Assembly (NCBI GenBank): GCA_030428885.1
Contig: JAUIEJ010000002.1
Location: forward strand, 64,501 to 128,500
DNA: 64,000 nucleotides
From: Gemmatimonadota bacterium
GTDB taxonomy: Bacteria; Gemmatimonadota; Gemmatimonadetes; Longimicrobiales; Gaopeijiaceae
Direction: 5' to 3'
Shown in pieces: positions 18,172 to 27,069 of the stretch. Made by a program: the position numbers and the translations under genes. How positions within the stretch are numbered: position 1 is the stretch's first letter; the number at the start of each line of letters is the position of its first letter. The notes under the pieces are model-generated. The model searched no databases. It saw only the letters and a program-made list of their open reading frames with translations, and was not told the origin of the DNA.

Positions 18172-19268
18172 GAGACCCGCTCCAGTCGCGGGTTCTCCCG
18201 GTAGCGGCGTCCCACCTTGGCCACGTCCCTCCCGTCCAGACGGACCACGTCGGCGGTGAAGTCGTACCGGCCCCGGATCAGCGCCGACCCCACCCCGTAG
18301 GCGTCCACGGGCACGCGGGCCTCCTTGAAGCGCCGGATCTTGGCGGCGTCGAATCCGCCCGACGCCACGATGCGCACGTGTCCGAATCCCTCGGCGTCCA
18401 GCGCCCGGCGCACGTTCCACACCAGGTGGGGGTTCACCCCCCGGGGATCGAACTCCCCCATGTCCGGAATGACCGAGCGATCCACCAGGTTGCCCGAGGT
18501 ATCCAGGCGCACGCTGTACAGCCGGTCGCCCAGGGCCCGAGCCACCTCCAGCGCCGTCTCCACGCAGTCGTTGGTGAAGTCCACCAGGCTGATGACCCGC
18601 ACGTGGTCGGGCATGTGCCGGGCGAAGGCCTCGGTGGCCGCCACGGTGTCGCCCCCGAAGGCCGCGATGAGCCCGTGGGGCACGGTGCCCACCCCCTCCG
18701 ATCCCCACCACGAGGCCTGGGCGTCGGTGGAGACGCCGATGGCCCCGGCCACGTGGGCCGCGAACCCGTCGCCGGTCTGGACCATCCAGTGATCGTGGCG
18801 GGCCGGAAAGAACAGCACCGGTTCAGGCCACGCCGCCTCCACCACCGCCCGGGTGTTGGTGGCGATCATGGTCCGCCGGGCCAGAACCCCCAGATAGAGC
18901 GTCTCCAGGTGGGCGAACGCCGTGTAGGGGCCCACGATGTGCATCACCGGCTCCCACGGAGCCACCGAATCCCCATCCCGAAGCGACCACACCTCGAGAT
19001 CGCCGAACTCGTACCCCTCCGTCAGACACAGCTTCAGGATGGCGATGGCCTCGTCGGTGCCGGCGACGTACGCCCGGTTCTTCTGGAAGACCTGCATGGT
19101 GACGACGGGGGCCTCCCCCTCGCCCTGCAGGACCTCCCGCGTGCGGACGAAATACTTGTCGCTGTAGTAGCCCCGCCGCATCCGATCCGCAGGGAGATGG
19201 AACACCGAGGGGTCGAGGCGTTCCTCGCGGCGGAGCGGCGGCGGCGGTCCGGCGGTGTCCGGGGCCAT
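18168..19268 (-). CDS. pncB: Nicotinate phosphoribosyltransferase
   Basis: 366-aa cytosolic enzyme that joins nicotinate to PRPP to give nicotinate mononucleotide. RRGYYSDKYFVRTREVL (31-47) is the family N-terminal motif. Later conserved parts are GPYTAFAHLETLYLGVLARRT, FPARHDHWMVQTGDG with the active-site His region, VSTDAQASWWGSEGVGTVPHGLIAAFGGDT, LVDFTNDC and the phosphate-binding IVASGGFDAAKIRRF. YGVGSALIRG lies near the end. The ATG at 19268 gives a short proline-rich leader before the domain. It is the first gene of the overlapping pncB-pncA pair, whose product feeds it nicotinate. Confidence 0.9.
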   Translation of the reverse strand: MAPDTAGPPPPLRREERLDPSVFHLPADRMRRGYYSDKYFVRTREVLQGEGEAPVVTMQVFQKNRAYVAGTDEAIAILKLCLTEGYEFGDLEVWSLRDGDSVAPWEPVMHIVGPYTAFAHLETLYLGVLARRTMIATNTRAVVEAAWPEPVLFFPARHDHWMVQTGDGFAAHVAGAIGVSTDAQASWWGSEGVGTVPHGLIAAFGGDTVAATEAFARHMPDHVRVISLVDFTNDCVETALEVARALGDRLYSVRLDTSGNLVDRSVIPDMGEFDPRGVNPHLVWNVRRALDAEGFGHVRIVASGGFDAAKIRRFKEARVPVDAYGVGSALIRGRYDFTADVVRLDGRDVAKVGRRYRENPRLERVS

Positions 19269-19436
19269 GACGAAGGGGGCTGAAGAGGGGGTTGGGACGA
19301 GTGCCTCAGGGTACACTTCCGGCGCCGTCCCGCCAGGGTCCGGCCCCGGGGTGATCCCCTTGGCCGACGATTCTCGCCAACGGAGTCGAACGGTTCGATC
19401 CACGGCCCGACGGCCATCACCCACTCCGGACCTGTC

Positions 19437-20645
19437 ATGACTCCGCCCTCCCGCCTCCTGCGCAGGCTCGCCCATCTGGGACTCCTCCTCGCCACGGGGG
19501 CCGGCACCTCGGCATGCACGTGCGCTCCCTTCGCGTTCAGTTGCGAAACGGCCATCGGCGGGACCGTCACCCTGAACGGGGCTCCCGTCACCGAGGGCGA
19601 GGTGGTCGTGGTGGAGGCGAGACGCGAAGTGGCCCGGATCACACCCGATGCCCAGGGCCGCTTCGGCGTCGACGTGAAGGACGACTACCCGGAGGCCCGC
19701 CGGTTCTGCGCCGAGGTCGCTCCGACCCCCCTGGAGGGGTTCCCGGAGCAATCGGCGCCCGGACTCCGGGTCTGCGGGTTCGGAGGCGAGGGCGATGTGG
19801 TCGTCCTGGACCTGGCCTACTTCGACGAAGCATCGGTGCGCATCGCGGCGCCCCCGGACGGCGGTGTCGTGACGAGTCCCGTAGCGCTGAGTGCCGTCTG
19901 GGATCGCCGCATGGGACTCCGTCCCGACGTCAGCGCCTCCGTCACCTCGCCCGGCGCGCCCGCCTGGACCTCGTCTCTCGACGGCCCGATCCTCACCGCG
20001 GCGTCGGGCACGGTCTCGTTGAGCGAGGGCGACCACCGCCTCGTCGCCGCCTACACGACGCCGGCGGGCTTCCTCGCCGCCGACACCGTGCAGATTCGGG
20101 TCGACGCCCCCGGGGGAGGCGGGGAGAACGGGCCGCCCCTGGTCTCCATCGCCAACCCCATGGACGGCGCCTCGATCCCCGGCGGATCCGTGCGGCTCCT
20201 GGGCAGCGCCGTCGACCCGGAATCGGGCACGGTCCCCGACGACCGGCTGACGTGGACGTCGAGCATCGACGGCGCCCTGGGAACCGGGCCCTCGGTGGAC
20301 GCGCTGCTCTCCCCCGGCGCCCACACCCTCACCCTGGACGCCGCCGACCCCGAGGGCCTCGTGGGCTCGGCCTCGGTGTCGGTCACTTCGGTGCCCGTCA
20401 CCGGCATCCGGGGGCGGGTCACGGTGGGCGGGATCGGCGTGGCCGACGTCCCCGTGGCCCTCGACGGGCCCATCGTCTTCACGGGCGTCACCGACGCCGC
20501 CGGCGACTACATCTTCGTCAACCTGGTCCCGGGGACGTACCGCGTCCGAATCGTGCCTCCGGAGGGCTCGACGTTCCCCGCCGAGGAGCAGGAGGTCACG
20601 GTCGTCCAGGACCAGGTCGCCGTGGTCGACTTCACCGGCTCGTGA
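19437..20645 (+). CDS. Lipoprotein with Ig-like repeats and carboxypeptidase-regulatory-like ends
   Basis: 402-aa exported protein with no catalytic signature. The signal MTPPSRLLRRLAHLGLLLAT ends at GTSAC, with a probable lipid Cys near 27. An N-terminal carboxypeptidase-regulatory-like sandwich (GGTVTLNGAPVTEGEVVVVE, DAQGRFGVDV) is followed by two Ig-like modules at about 135-220 and 225-325. Both modules contain WTSS(L/I)DG and a later L(S/P)xGxHxL element. A C-terminal prealbumin-like domain (IRGRVTVGGIGVADVPVALDG, TDAAGDYIFVNLVPGTYRVRI) completes it. It is probably an adhesion or scaffold protein. It is divergent from pncB and ends four bases from the convergent kinase gene. Confidence 0.7.
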   Translation: MTPPSRLLRRLAHLGLLLATGAGTSACTCAPFAFSCETAIGGTVTLNGAPVTEGEVVVVEARREVARITPDAQGRFGVDVKDDYPEARRFCAEVAPTPLEGFPEQSAPGLRVCGFGGEGDVVVLDLAYFDEASVRIAAPPDGGVVTSPVALSAVWDRRMGLRPDVSASVTSPGAPAWTSSLDGPILTAASGTVSLSEGDHRLVAAYTTPAGFLAADTVQIRVDAPGGGGENGPPLVSIANPMDGASIPGGSVRLLGSAVDPESGTVPDDRLTWTSSIDGALGTGPSVDALLSPGAHTLTLDAADPEGLVGSASVSVTSVPVTGIRGRVTVGGIGVADVPVALDGPIVFTGVTDAAGDYIFVNLVPGTYRVRIVPPEGSTFPAEEQEVTVVQDQVAVVDFTGS

Positions 20646-20649
20646 TCGG

Positions 20650-23232
20650 TCAGCCGCCGGCCGCCGACCTCCAGCGTGCGGCCTCGGCCGGGCGGTCCCA
20701 CCCGCCGTAGAGTTCGGCCAGGTAGTCGGCGACGGTGCGGGTCTCGCCGTGCTCCGACCCCACGAGGTCCACCAGGGCCCGGTGGGCGGCCAGAAGTTCG
20801 GCCTCGGCCTCGGTTCGGCGACCCGACCGGGCGAGGCAGGCCCCATGGGCACCCCGCACCTTCAGCACCAGTCCGTGGTTCGGCCCCAGGGCCTCGGCCC
20901 ACACGTCGGCGGCTTCGGCGAAGAGGGGCAGCGCACGGTCGCACCGGTCCCGCCGGTCCATCCAGACCTGGCCCCACGACGCCAGGGTCATGGCCACGTC
21001 GCCGGCCCGGGGTCCCAGGACCCGACGCCGCATGTCCAGCGCCTCCTGGAACCGGGCCGCGGACTCGTCGAACCGTTCGAGATCGGCGTACAGCACCCCC
21101 AGGTTGTGGAGCGACGCGGCGACGGAGGGATGGTCGCCGTCGAACTGGGCTCGCCGACGGGTCAGCACCTCCTCGTGGAGGTCCACCGCCTCGTCGACGC
21201 GTCCTAGGTAGGCCAGCGTGGTGGCGACGTTGTTGAGGCTCGACGAGATGCGGCTGTCGGCCTCGGGCAGGGCGGCGCGGCGGAGCTCGAGGGCCTCCCG
21301 CCGCAGGGCGAGACTCGCCTCCCGATCGCCGCCGTCGAACACGATGGCGCCGCGCAGGTCGAGGGCCCGGGCCGCCTCCACCGTGTCGCCCTCGGCCCGG
21401 AAGGTCTCCAGGGCCAGCCGCGCCAGCGAATCCGAGGCCCCGGCGGCGCCGAGGCGCCACTCCGCCACGGCGAGGTCGAGGCGCGCCCCGGCCCGCACCG
21501 GCCCGAGATCCCCGGCCCCCTCGTCCGCCAGGGAGTCGTAGACCGCCAGGGCCTCGGCGGCGAGGCGCCGCGACTCGGCCACGTCTCCACGGGCGAAGTA
21601 CACCGCCCCCAGCCGCTCCCGGGCCTCGCCCAGCCCCCGGGGGTCCTCGCTGCTCCGGGACTCGGCGACGGCCAGGGCTTGCCGGGCCGTCGCCTCCGCC
21701 TCGGCCAGCCGACCCAACCGGGAGTAGAGCTCGGACACCGCGTTCAGGATCCGGCGGCGGGCGTCGGGGGCCAGGGCCACCGAGTCCTGGAGCGAGGCCA
21801 CGCCCCGCTCCAGCGCGGGAAGGAGCCGCACCGTGTCGGGTCGGACGGCGGCATCGGTAGCCTCGGCGAACAAGCCCGTGAGGAACGCCGTGAGTTCCCG
21901 GGCGTGCTCGGCCTCGGCCACCGCCCGGTCCCGGGCCTCGGCCGCCGCCCGGGCCTCCCGGGCCGCTCGGCCCGCCTGCCACGTGGTCCCCACGACGCCC
22001 GCCACCACCGCCGCGGCGGCCGCCGCGGCCCCGGCCACCCCCCACCGGTTCCGCCGCACGAACCGCCCGACCCGGTACCGGCGCGAGCCGATCCGAGCCC
22101 GAATGGGCCGCCCCTCGAGGTGCAGGCGCACGTCGTCGGCGAAGGCGTCCACCGATTGGAACCGCTCGTCGGGTTCACGGCGCAGGGCCTTCAGGACGAT
22201 GTGGTCGAGGTCGCCGGACAGGCGGCGGGCGAGGCGCTCGGGGGACGAGGCCCGCGCCGCCGCCCGGCCGGCCGTTCCGTCCCGGTCGTCGGACGGGTGG
22301 GTCACCACCCCCGACGGGCGGGCGGTATCGGTGGTGAGCGCCGCGACGCCGCCCCCGTCCGCGCCCTCTCCGAACGGCCGACGCCCGGTGAGGAGTTCGT
22401 AGAGCAGCAGTCCGAGTTGGAAGACGTCGGTGGCCACCGTGACGGGCTCCCCGAGAAGCTGCTCGGGGGCCGCGTACCCCGGCGTCAGGGGACCGACGCC
22501 CGTCCGGGTGAGGCCGGGGTCGACCCCGTCGCCGAGGAGCTTCGCGATCCCGAAGTCCACGAGCTTCACCTGCCCGTCGCTGGACAGAAGGACGTTGGAG
22601 GGCTTGAGGTCCCGGTGGACGATCAGGCCGCGGTGCGCGTACCCCACGGCGTCGCACACGGCCAGGAAGCGTTCGAGCCGGAGTCCCACCGGGGCCCGTT
22701 CGGCGTCGCAGGCCTCGAGGAGCGGACGACCCTCCACGTATTCCATCACCACGTAGGGGCGGCCGGACGCCGTGACGCCCCCGTCCAGCATGCGGGCCAC
22801 GTGGGGGTGGGCCAGGCCGGCGAGAATGCGCCGCTCCCGATCGAAGCGGACCCGCACCTCCCCCTCGGCACCTCCCCGCTCCGCCACCTTCACCGCGACC
22901 CGTCGCTCGAACTGGCCGTCGTCCCGCTCGGCCAGATACACCGTGCCCATGCCCCCCCGTCCCAGCCGCTCCAGGACCCGATAGGGCCCGAAGCGGGTGG
23001 GCTCGCCCTCCGGGGAGTCCCCCCGTGCCAGCGCCGCCTCCACGGCGTCGAGCCGCCCCCCGGTCTCGTGGGACTCCAGCAGCGACAGCACCTCCCGAAT
23101 CGTCGCGGCGTCGGAGCCGGACGCCCTCACGAACGCGGTGCGCTCCGCCGGGCCCCGCTCCAGCGCCGCGTCGAAGAGCGCGCGCACCCGGCGCACGGCG
23201 TCGGAGTCCGGTCCGGGGCTCGATCCGCTCAC
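20650..23232 (-). CDS. Membrane Ser/Thr protein kinase with C-terminal TPR array
   Basis: 860-aa Hanks-type kinase. The Gly loop LGRGGMGTVYLAE is at about 87-99, VAVKVAE holds the ATP Lys, HRDLKPSNVLL is at about 204-214 and VDFGIAK at about 222-228. One membrane helix (WGVAGAAAAAAAVVAGVVGTTW, about 390-412) separates the kinase from a large outer part. That part has a coiled coil of ARAAAEARDRAVAEAEHA type and then repeated tetratricopeptide motifs (SSLNNVATTLAYLGRVDEAVDLHEEVL, ASLHNLGVLYADLERFDESAARFQEAL). The GTG start overlaps the stop of the ECF sigma gene by four bases. Sigma factor plus TPR-kinase is a known pairing in Acidobacteriota and relatives; the kinase probably regulates the sigma factor's output. 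Confidence 0.88.
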   Translation of the reverse strand: MSGSSPGPDSDAVRRVRALFDAALERGPAERTAFVRASGSDAATIREVLSLLESHETGGRLDAVEAALARGDSPEGEPTRFGPYRVLERLGRGGMGTVYLAERDDGQFERRVAVKVAERGGAEGEVRVRFDRERRILAGLAHPHVARMLDGGVTASGRPYVVMEYVEGRPLLEACDAERAPVGLRLERFLAVCDAVGYAHRGLIVHRDLKPSNVLLSSDGQVKLVDFGIAKLLGDGVDPGLTRTGVGPLTPGYAAPEQLLGEPVTVATDVFQLGLLLYELLTGRRPFGEGADGGGVAALTTDTARPSGVVTHPSDDRDGTAGRAAARASSPERLARRLSGDLDHIVLKALRREPDERFQSVDAFADDVRLHLEGRPIRARIGSRRYRVGRFVRRNRWGVAGAAAAAAAVVAGVVGTTWQAGRAAREARAAAEARDRAVAEAEHARELTAFLTGLFAEATDAAVRPDTVRLLPALERGVASLQDSVALAPDARRRILNAVSELYSRLGRLAEAEATARQALAVAESRSSEDPRGLGEARERLGAVYFARGDVAESRRLAAEALAVYDSLADEGAGDLGPVRAGARLDLAVAEWRLGAAGASDSLARLALETFRAEGDTVEAARALDLRGAIVFDGGDREASLALRREALELRRAALPEADSRISSSLNNVATTLAYLGRVDEAVDLHEEVLTRRRAQFDGDHPSVAASLHNLGVLYADLERFDESAARFQEALDMRRRVLGPRAGDVAMTLASWGQVWMDRRDRCDRALPLFAEAADVWAEALGPNHGLVLKVRGAHGACLARSGRRTEAEAELLAAHRALVDLVGSEHGETRTVADYLAELYGGWDRPAEAARWRSAAGG

Positions 23233-23825
23233 GAGAGTTCCCGGTTCAACCAGGCCCGTCCGAAGGCGAAGGCCCGCTTCACGGTGGGGGCCGACACGCC
23301 GAGGGCCCGGGCCGTCTCGTCGACGGTGAGTCCCGCCAGCACCCGGCACTCCACCACGCGGCAGGCCCGGGGATCCAGCCGTTCCAGCCGCCCCAGGGCC
23401 TCGTCGAGGGCCAGGACGTCCAGGTCGAAATCGAGGTGTCCCACCACGACGGCGTCCAGGGGCACCGGAACGCCGCCGGCGCCCCGTTTGGCGGTGCGCC
23501 GCGCCCGGGCGTGATCCACCAGGACCCGCCGCATGACCCGGGAGGCGAACGACAGGAAGTGGGTCCGATCGTCGAAGGCGGTGTCGTGGACCCCGATGAG
23601 CCGCAGATAAGCCTCGTGGACGAGAGCCGTGGGCCCCAGGGTGTGGCCTTCGGCCTCGCCGCGCAGGTGCCTCCGGGCCAGGCCCCGGAGCTCGTCGTAG
23701 ACCAGGGGCACCAGTTCGTCGAAGGCCTCGGCGTCGCCCCGGGCCATTCGGCGCAGCAGCAGCGTCGGACGGTTCGACGGGGGGGAACGAGGGCGCCCCG
23801 CGGGGCGCGGCGAAGAGGCATCCAT
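23229..23825 (-). CDS. ECF-type RNA polymerase sigma factor (TIGR02999-like)
   Basis: 198-aa sigma-70 family factor. Region 2 (FDELVPLVYDELRGLARRHLRGE, then HTLGPTALVHEAYLRLIG and HFLSFASRVMRRVLVDHARAR) matches the ECF subgroup typical of Acidobacteriota, Planctomycetota and Gemmatimonadota. Region 4 carries a helix-turn-helix in LTVDETARALGVSAPTVKRAFAFGRAWL. I chose the ATG at 23825, which gives a short leader (MDASSPRPAG); an upstream GTG would add 19 residues. No anti-sigma factor lies beside it. The four-base overlap with the downstream Ser/Thr kinase implies partnership with that protein instead. Confidence 0.88.
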   Translation of the reverse strand: MDASSPRPAGRPRSPPSNRPTLLLRRMARGDAEAFDELVPLVYDELRGLARRHLRGEAEGHTLGPTALVHEAYLRLIGVHDTAFDDRTHFLSFASRVMRRVLVDHARARRTAKRGAGGVPVPLDAVVVGHLDFDLDVLALDEALGRLERLDPRACRVVECRVLAGLTVDETARALGVSAPTVKRAFAFGRAWLNRELS

Positions 23826-23963
23826 GAGGTCCAGAATGGCCCTCCGGGTCCGGCGCCGCCACGCGAGCCCTTGTGATCCCACCCCGCCCCTCCGATCCTA
23901 TGGCGTCGCCCGGGAGTCGGCGTCGCGCGCGTCGACCTCCCCCCCGCACTCCTGCTCCCCGCG

Positions 23964-25223
23964 ATGCTCTCCACCCTCCTCTGGGTTCTGGGCGCGACGT
24001 TGGCCACGTCGTTCCTGTGCTCGATTCTGGAAGCGGTCCTCCTCTCCATCACCCACTCCCACGTGGTGATGCTCCAGGAGCAGGGCGATCCCGCCGGCGA
24101 TCTCCTCGACCACATGCGCAGGAAGGTCGACGAGCCCATCGCCGCCATCCTCACCCTCAACACCATCGCCAACACCCTGGGGGCCACCACGGCCGGCGCC
24201 CTGGTGGTCCAGATCTACGGCGAGGGGTGGATGGGGGTGTTCGGCGCGTGCCTGACCCTGGCGATCCTCCTCTTTTCGGAGATCGTGCCCAAGACCCTGG
24301 GGGCCACCTTCTGGCCCGTCCTCTCCCGGCCCGCCGCCTGGGTGCTCCGGGTCATGACGATCCTCATGAAGCCGATCCTGGTGCCCCTCTCGTGGTTCGC
24401 CCGGGCCATCGCCGGCGACACGAGCCGGCCCTCGGTGAGCCGGGCCGAGATCGAGGTCCTGGCCGAGATCGGGCGCCGGGAGGGCACGCTGGACGAAGAC
24501 GAGTGGCAGGTGGTGTCCAACGTGATCCGCCTCGACGAGGTGACCCTGGCCGAGGTCATGACGCCCCGGACCGACATGGTGGCCATCCCGGTGGAGGCGT
24601 CACTCCAGCAGGCCATGGACCTCATGCTGGACGAGGGACACCTCCGCGTGCCCGTCTACGAGGGGTCCACCGACCGGATCGTGGGGATCCTCCTGGCCCG
24701 GGACCTCTGGGGCGCCCACCGGGACGGCGGCACCGCCCCCCTGGCCGAGATCATGCGCCCGCCCCTCTTCGCCCCGTCGGGGAAACCGGTGGAGGACCTG
24801 ATCCCCGAGATGCGGGTCCAGCGCAACAAGATGGCCATCGTGGTGGACGAATTCGGCGGCACCGCGGGGCTCGTGACCCTGGAAGACCTCATCGAGGAGA
24901 TCATCGGCGAGATCCAGGACGAGCACGAAGGCGACGAACCCGAGGACTTCTACGCCCTGGAGCACGGGCGGGTGCGGGTCTGGGGCGGCGTGCCGGTGCG
25001 GGAGGTCTCCGACGGCCTGGGCATCGAGCTGCCGGAGGAGCCCCACGACACCCTGGGCGGCTACCTCTTCGGCCGGTTGAGCCGGGTGGGACGGGTGGGC
25101 GACGTGGTGGAGGTGGAGGGGGCCGGATCGTTCCGCATCACCCGCATGCGGGGACGCCGCATCGAATACGCGGTCTGGCAGCCGCTCCGGGGCAACGGCG
25201 CCGACGGCGACGCCCGACCCTGA
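23964..25223 (+). CDS. CNNM/CBS-domain transporter (HlyC/CorC family)
   Basis: 419-aa membrane protein of the hemolysin-C/CorC/CNNM family, implicated in Mg2+ or other divalent-cation transport. The DUF21 (CNNM) membrane domain covers about 1-165 with helices at 5-25, 60-85, 92-112 and 120-140 and the motif EIVPKTLGATF. A CBS pair follows at about 195-315 (VMTPRTDMVAIPVEA, LRVPVYEGSTDRIVGILLARDL, MAIVVDEFGGTAGLVTLEDLIEEIIGEI). The C-terminal CorC/HlyC domain lies at about 325-405. The first ATG fits the first helix. It is divergent from the sigma factor gene and convergent with mscS. Confidence 0.88.
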   Translation: MLSTLLWVLGATLATSFLCSILEAVLLSITHSHVVMLQEQGDPAGDLLDHMRRKVDEPIAAILTLNTIANTLGATTAGALVVQIYGEGWMGVFGACLTLAILLFSEIVPKTLGATFWPVLSRPAAWVLRVMTILMKPILVPLSWFARAIAGDTSRPSVSRAEIEVLAEIGRREGTLDEDEWQVVSNVIRLDEVTLAEVMTPRTDMVAIPVEASLQQAMDLMLDEGHLRVPVYEGSTDRIVGILLARDLWGAHRDGGTAPLAEIMRPPLFAPSGKPVEDLIPEMRVQRNKMAIVVDEFGGTAGLVTLEDLIEEIIGEIQDEHEGDEPEDFYALEHGRVRVWGGVPVREVSDGLGIELPEEPHDTLGGYLFGRLSRVGRVGDVVEVEGAGSFRITRMRGRRIEYAVWQPLRGNGADGDARP

Positions 25224-25230
25224 CGCCGAC

Positions 25231-26319
25231 TCAGGCGGGAACCGGTTCGTCGCCCTCGCCGGCAGACCGGATCACGTGGACCGTCCGGGTGGGGAACGCG
25301 AACTCGATGCCCTCGTCGCCGAAGCGCTCGTAGAGCGAGAGGTTGATGGCCTGCTGAGTGTCCATGTAGGCGGCGTAGTCGGGCACCGACATGTAGTAGA
25401 CCGTCTCGAAGTCGATGGACGAGGCGCCGAAGCCGCTGAAGTGGGACCGGTCGAACCGGGTGTTGTCGCTGGCCTCCACCGCCTCCCGGATGTAGCCGGG
25501 AATCGCCCGCAGGGTGTCGGCAGGGGTTCCGTACTCCACCCCCACCTCGAAGGCCACGCGACGCTCCCGCATGCGCCCGTAGTTCCGGATCCGGGAGTTC
25601 AGCATGTCGGAGTTGGAGAACACCAACTGTTCGCCCGAGAGGGACCGCACGCGGGTCGTCTTGAGTCCCACGTGTTCCACGGTGCCGCTCAGCTCCCCCA
25701 CCGAGACGAAGTCCCCGATGATGAAGGGCTTGTCCAGCACGATGGACATGGAGGCGAAGATGTCGCCCAGGACGTTCTGGAGGGCCAGGGCCACGGCGAC
25801 GCCGCCGATGCCCAGCGACGCCACGAAGGCGCTCACCTCGACCCCCAGGGTCCCCAGCGCCGTCAGGGCCAGGATGGCCCACAGCCCCAGGCGGGCGATG
25901 AATCCCACGGCCCCCACGGCGGTGGCGATGCCCGGGTCCTCCTCCAACTGCTCCCGCTTCCACCGGGCCAGGAGGTAGTTCACCACCCCCATGCCCCAGA
26001 AGCCGAACTGGAGATGGAGGCCCACCACCAGGATGCCCCGGAGCACGACCTCGGCCTCGGGGGGCAGGTCCAGGGGACGCGCCGCCGCCCACAGCACGAC
26101 CAGCCCGATGAAGAGGATCCGGGTCTTGTCCAGCAACTCCACCACCAGATCGTCGATGTCGGTGGTGGTCCGCCGGGCGAGCTTCTGGACCCGCCTCAGG
26201 GCGAATCCGAAGAAGAGGCGCAGCAGGAACGTGGCCACGACGGCCGAGGCCAGGGCCACGAGGATCTGGGACACGGGGACTCCACCGAGGGTGGCGTCCA
26301 TGAGTTGCTCGACGGTCAT
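25231..26319 (-). CDS. MscS-family mechanosensitive ion channel
   Basis: 362-aa small-conductance mechanosensitive channel. There are five predicted helices: about 15-38, 65-85, 92-115, 125-150 and the pore-lining helix near 155-185 (SLGIGGVAVALALQNVLGDIFAS). The beta domain follows (LDKPFIIGDFVSVGELSGTVEHVGLKTTRVRSLSGEQLVFSNS), then the alpha/beta domain with FEVGVEYGTPADTL. It is longer than E. coli MscS at the N-terminus, like the YbdG/MscM-type group. It lies 49 bases downstream of lspA on the same strand, so the two may be co-transcribed. Confidence 0.88.
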   Translation of the reverse strand: MTVEQLMDATLGGVPVSQILVALASAVVATFLLRLFFGFALRRVQKLARRTTTDIDDLVVELLDKTRILFIGLVVLWAAARPLDLPPEAEVVLRGILVVGLHLQFGFWGMGVVNYLLARWKREQLEEDPGIATAVGAVGFIARLGLWAILALTALGTLGVEVSAFVASLGIGGVAVALALQNVLGDIFASMSIVLDKPFIIGDFVSVGELSGTVEHVGLKTTRVRSLSGEQLVFSNSDMLNSRIRNYGRMRERRVAFEVGVEYGTPADTLRAIPGYIREAVEASDNTRFDRSHFSGFGASSIDFETVYYMSVPDYAAYMDTQQAINLSLYERFGDEGIEFAFPTRTVHVIRSAGEGDEPVPA

Positions 26320-26368
26320 GGGCGGGGCGAGGGGATGGAACGAAAGGCGCCGCGAGGGCGAGGGTGCA

Positions 26369-26923
26369 TCACCCTGCGGCGTCGGGGGCCCGCTCGCCCA
26401 TCTCGGGGCGCACGGGCGCCGCCTCCGCCGCGACGGCCGCGGCGGCCCGCTCCCGTCGTTCCTCGCTCCAGAACGATAGGGCCAGGAGGATGGCCCCGCA
26501 CGTAATGGCGATGTCGGCGACGTTGAAGATGGGGAAATGCCAGAAGCCCAGATCCACCGGGCCGAAGAAATCCACCACTCCCCGGGACCACCGCACCCGA
26601 TCGTAGAGATTGCCCAGGGCCCCGGCCGTCACCAGGGAGATGGCGGCGATGCGGACCCAATCCGACTGGGCCGTCTGGCGGAACAACACGGCCAGCAGCC
26701 CCAGGGCCACGAAGGTGATGGGCACGAAGAGCCACCGGGAATCGTCGCCCACCGAGAGGCCGAAGGCCGCGCCCTTGTTGAACGCCAGCGTCAGGGGCAG
26801 GAGTCCCCCGAACAACTCCATGGAGCGTTCCTCCAACGCCGCCAGGGCCCACCGTTTGGTGACGAAGTCGACGGTGAGAACCGAGGGAAGGACCAGGAGC
26901 GGGATGAGGAGCTTTCGACGCAC
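26369..26923 (-). CDS. lspA: Lipoprotein signal peptidase (signal peptidase II)
   Basis: 184-aa inner-membrane aspartyl protease that removes signal peptides from prolipoproteins. Four helices are evident. The motif FNKGAAFGL (48-56) and the two catalytic aspartates, Asp108 in GNLYDRV and Asp137 in PIFNVADIAI, are all present. The C-terminal tail of about 30 residues (RERAAAAVAAEAAPVRPEMG) is longer than usual. The start is GTG at 26923; no clear ribosome site precedes it. The window encodes many lipoproteins that this enzyme would process. Confidence 0.92.
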   Translation of the reverse strand: MRRKLLIPLLVLPSVLTVDFVTKRWALAALEERSMELFGGLLPLTLAFNKGAAFGLSVGDDSRWLFVPITFVALGLLAVLFRQTAQSDWVRIAAISLVTAGALGNLYDRVRWSRGVVDFFGPVDLGFWHFPIFNVADIAITCGAILLALSFWSEERRERAAAAVAAEAAPVRPEMGERAPDAAG

Positions 26924-27069
26924 GGCAGGCGGGGTTCGATTCGACGACGGGGTGTCCAGAACGATACACCCGCGGGGGCGTCGACCGTTCCCCTTTCACC
27001 CTCGGGGCTTGAACGAAACCGGGGGTTCGGGCCATTCTTCGCCGTCTTCCCCACTCCCGGAGCCCACCC

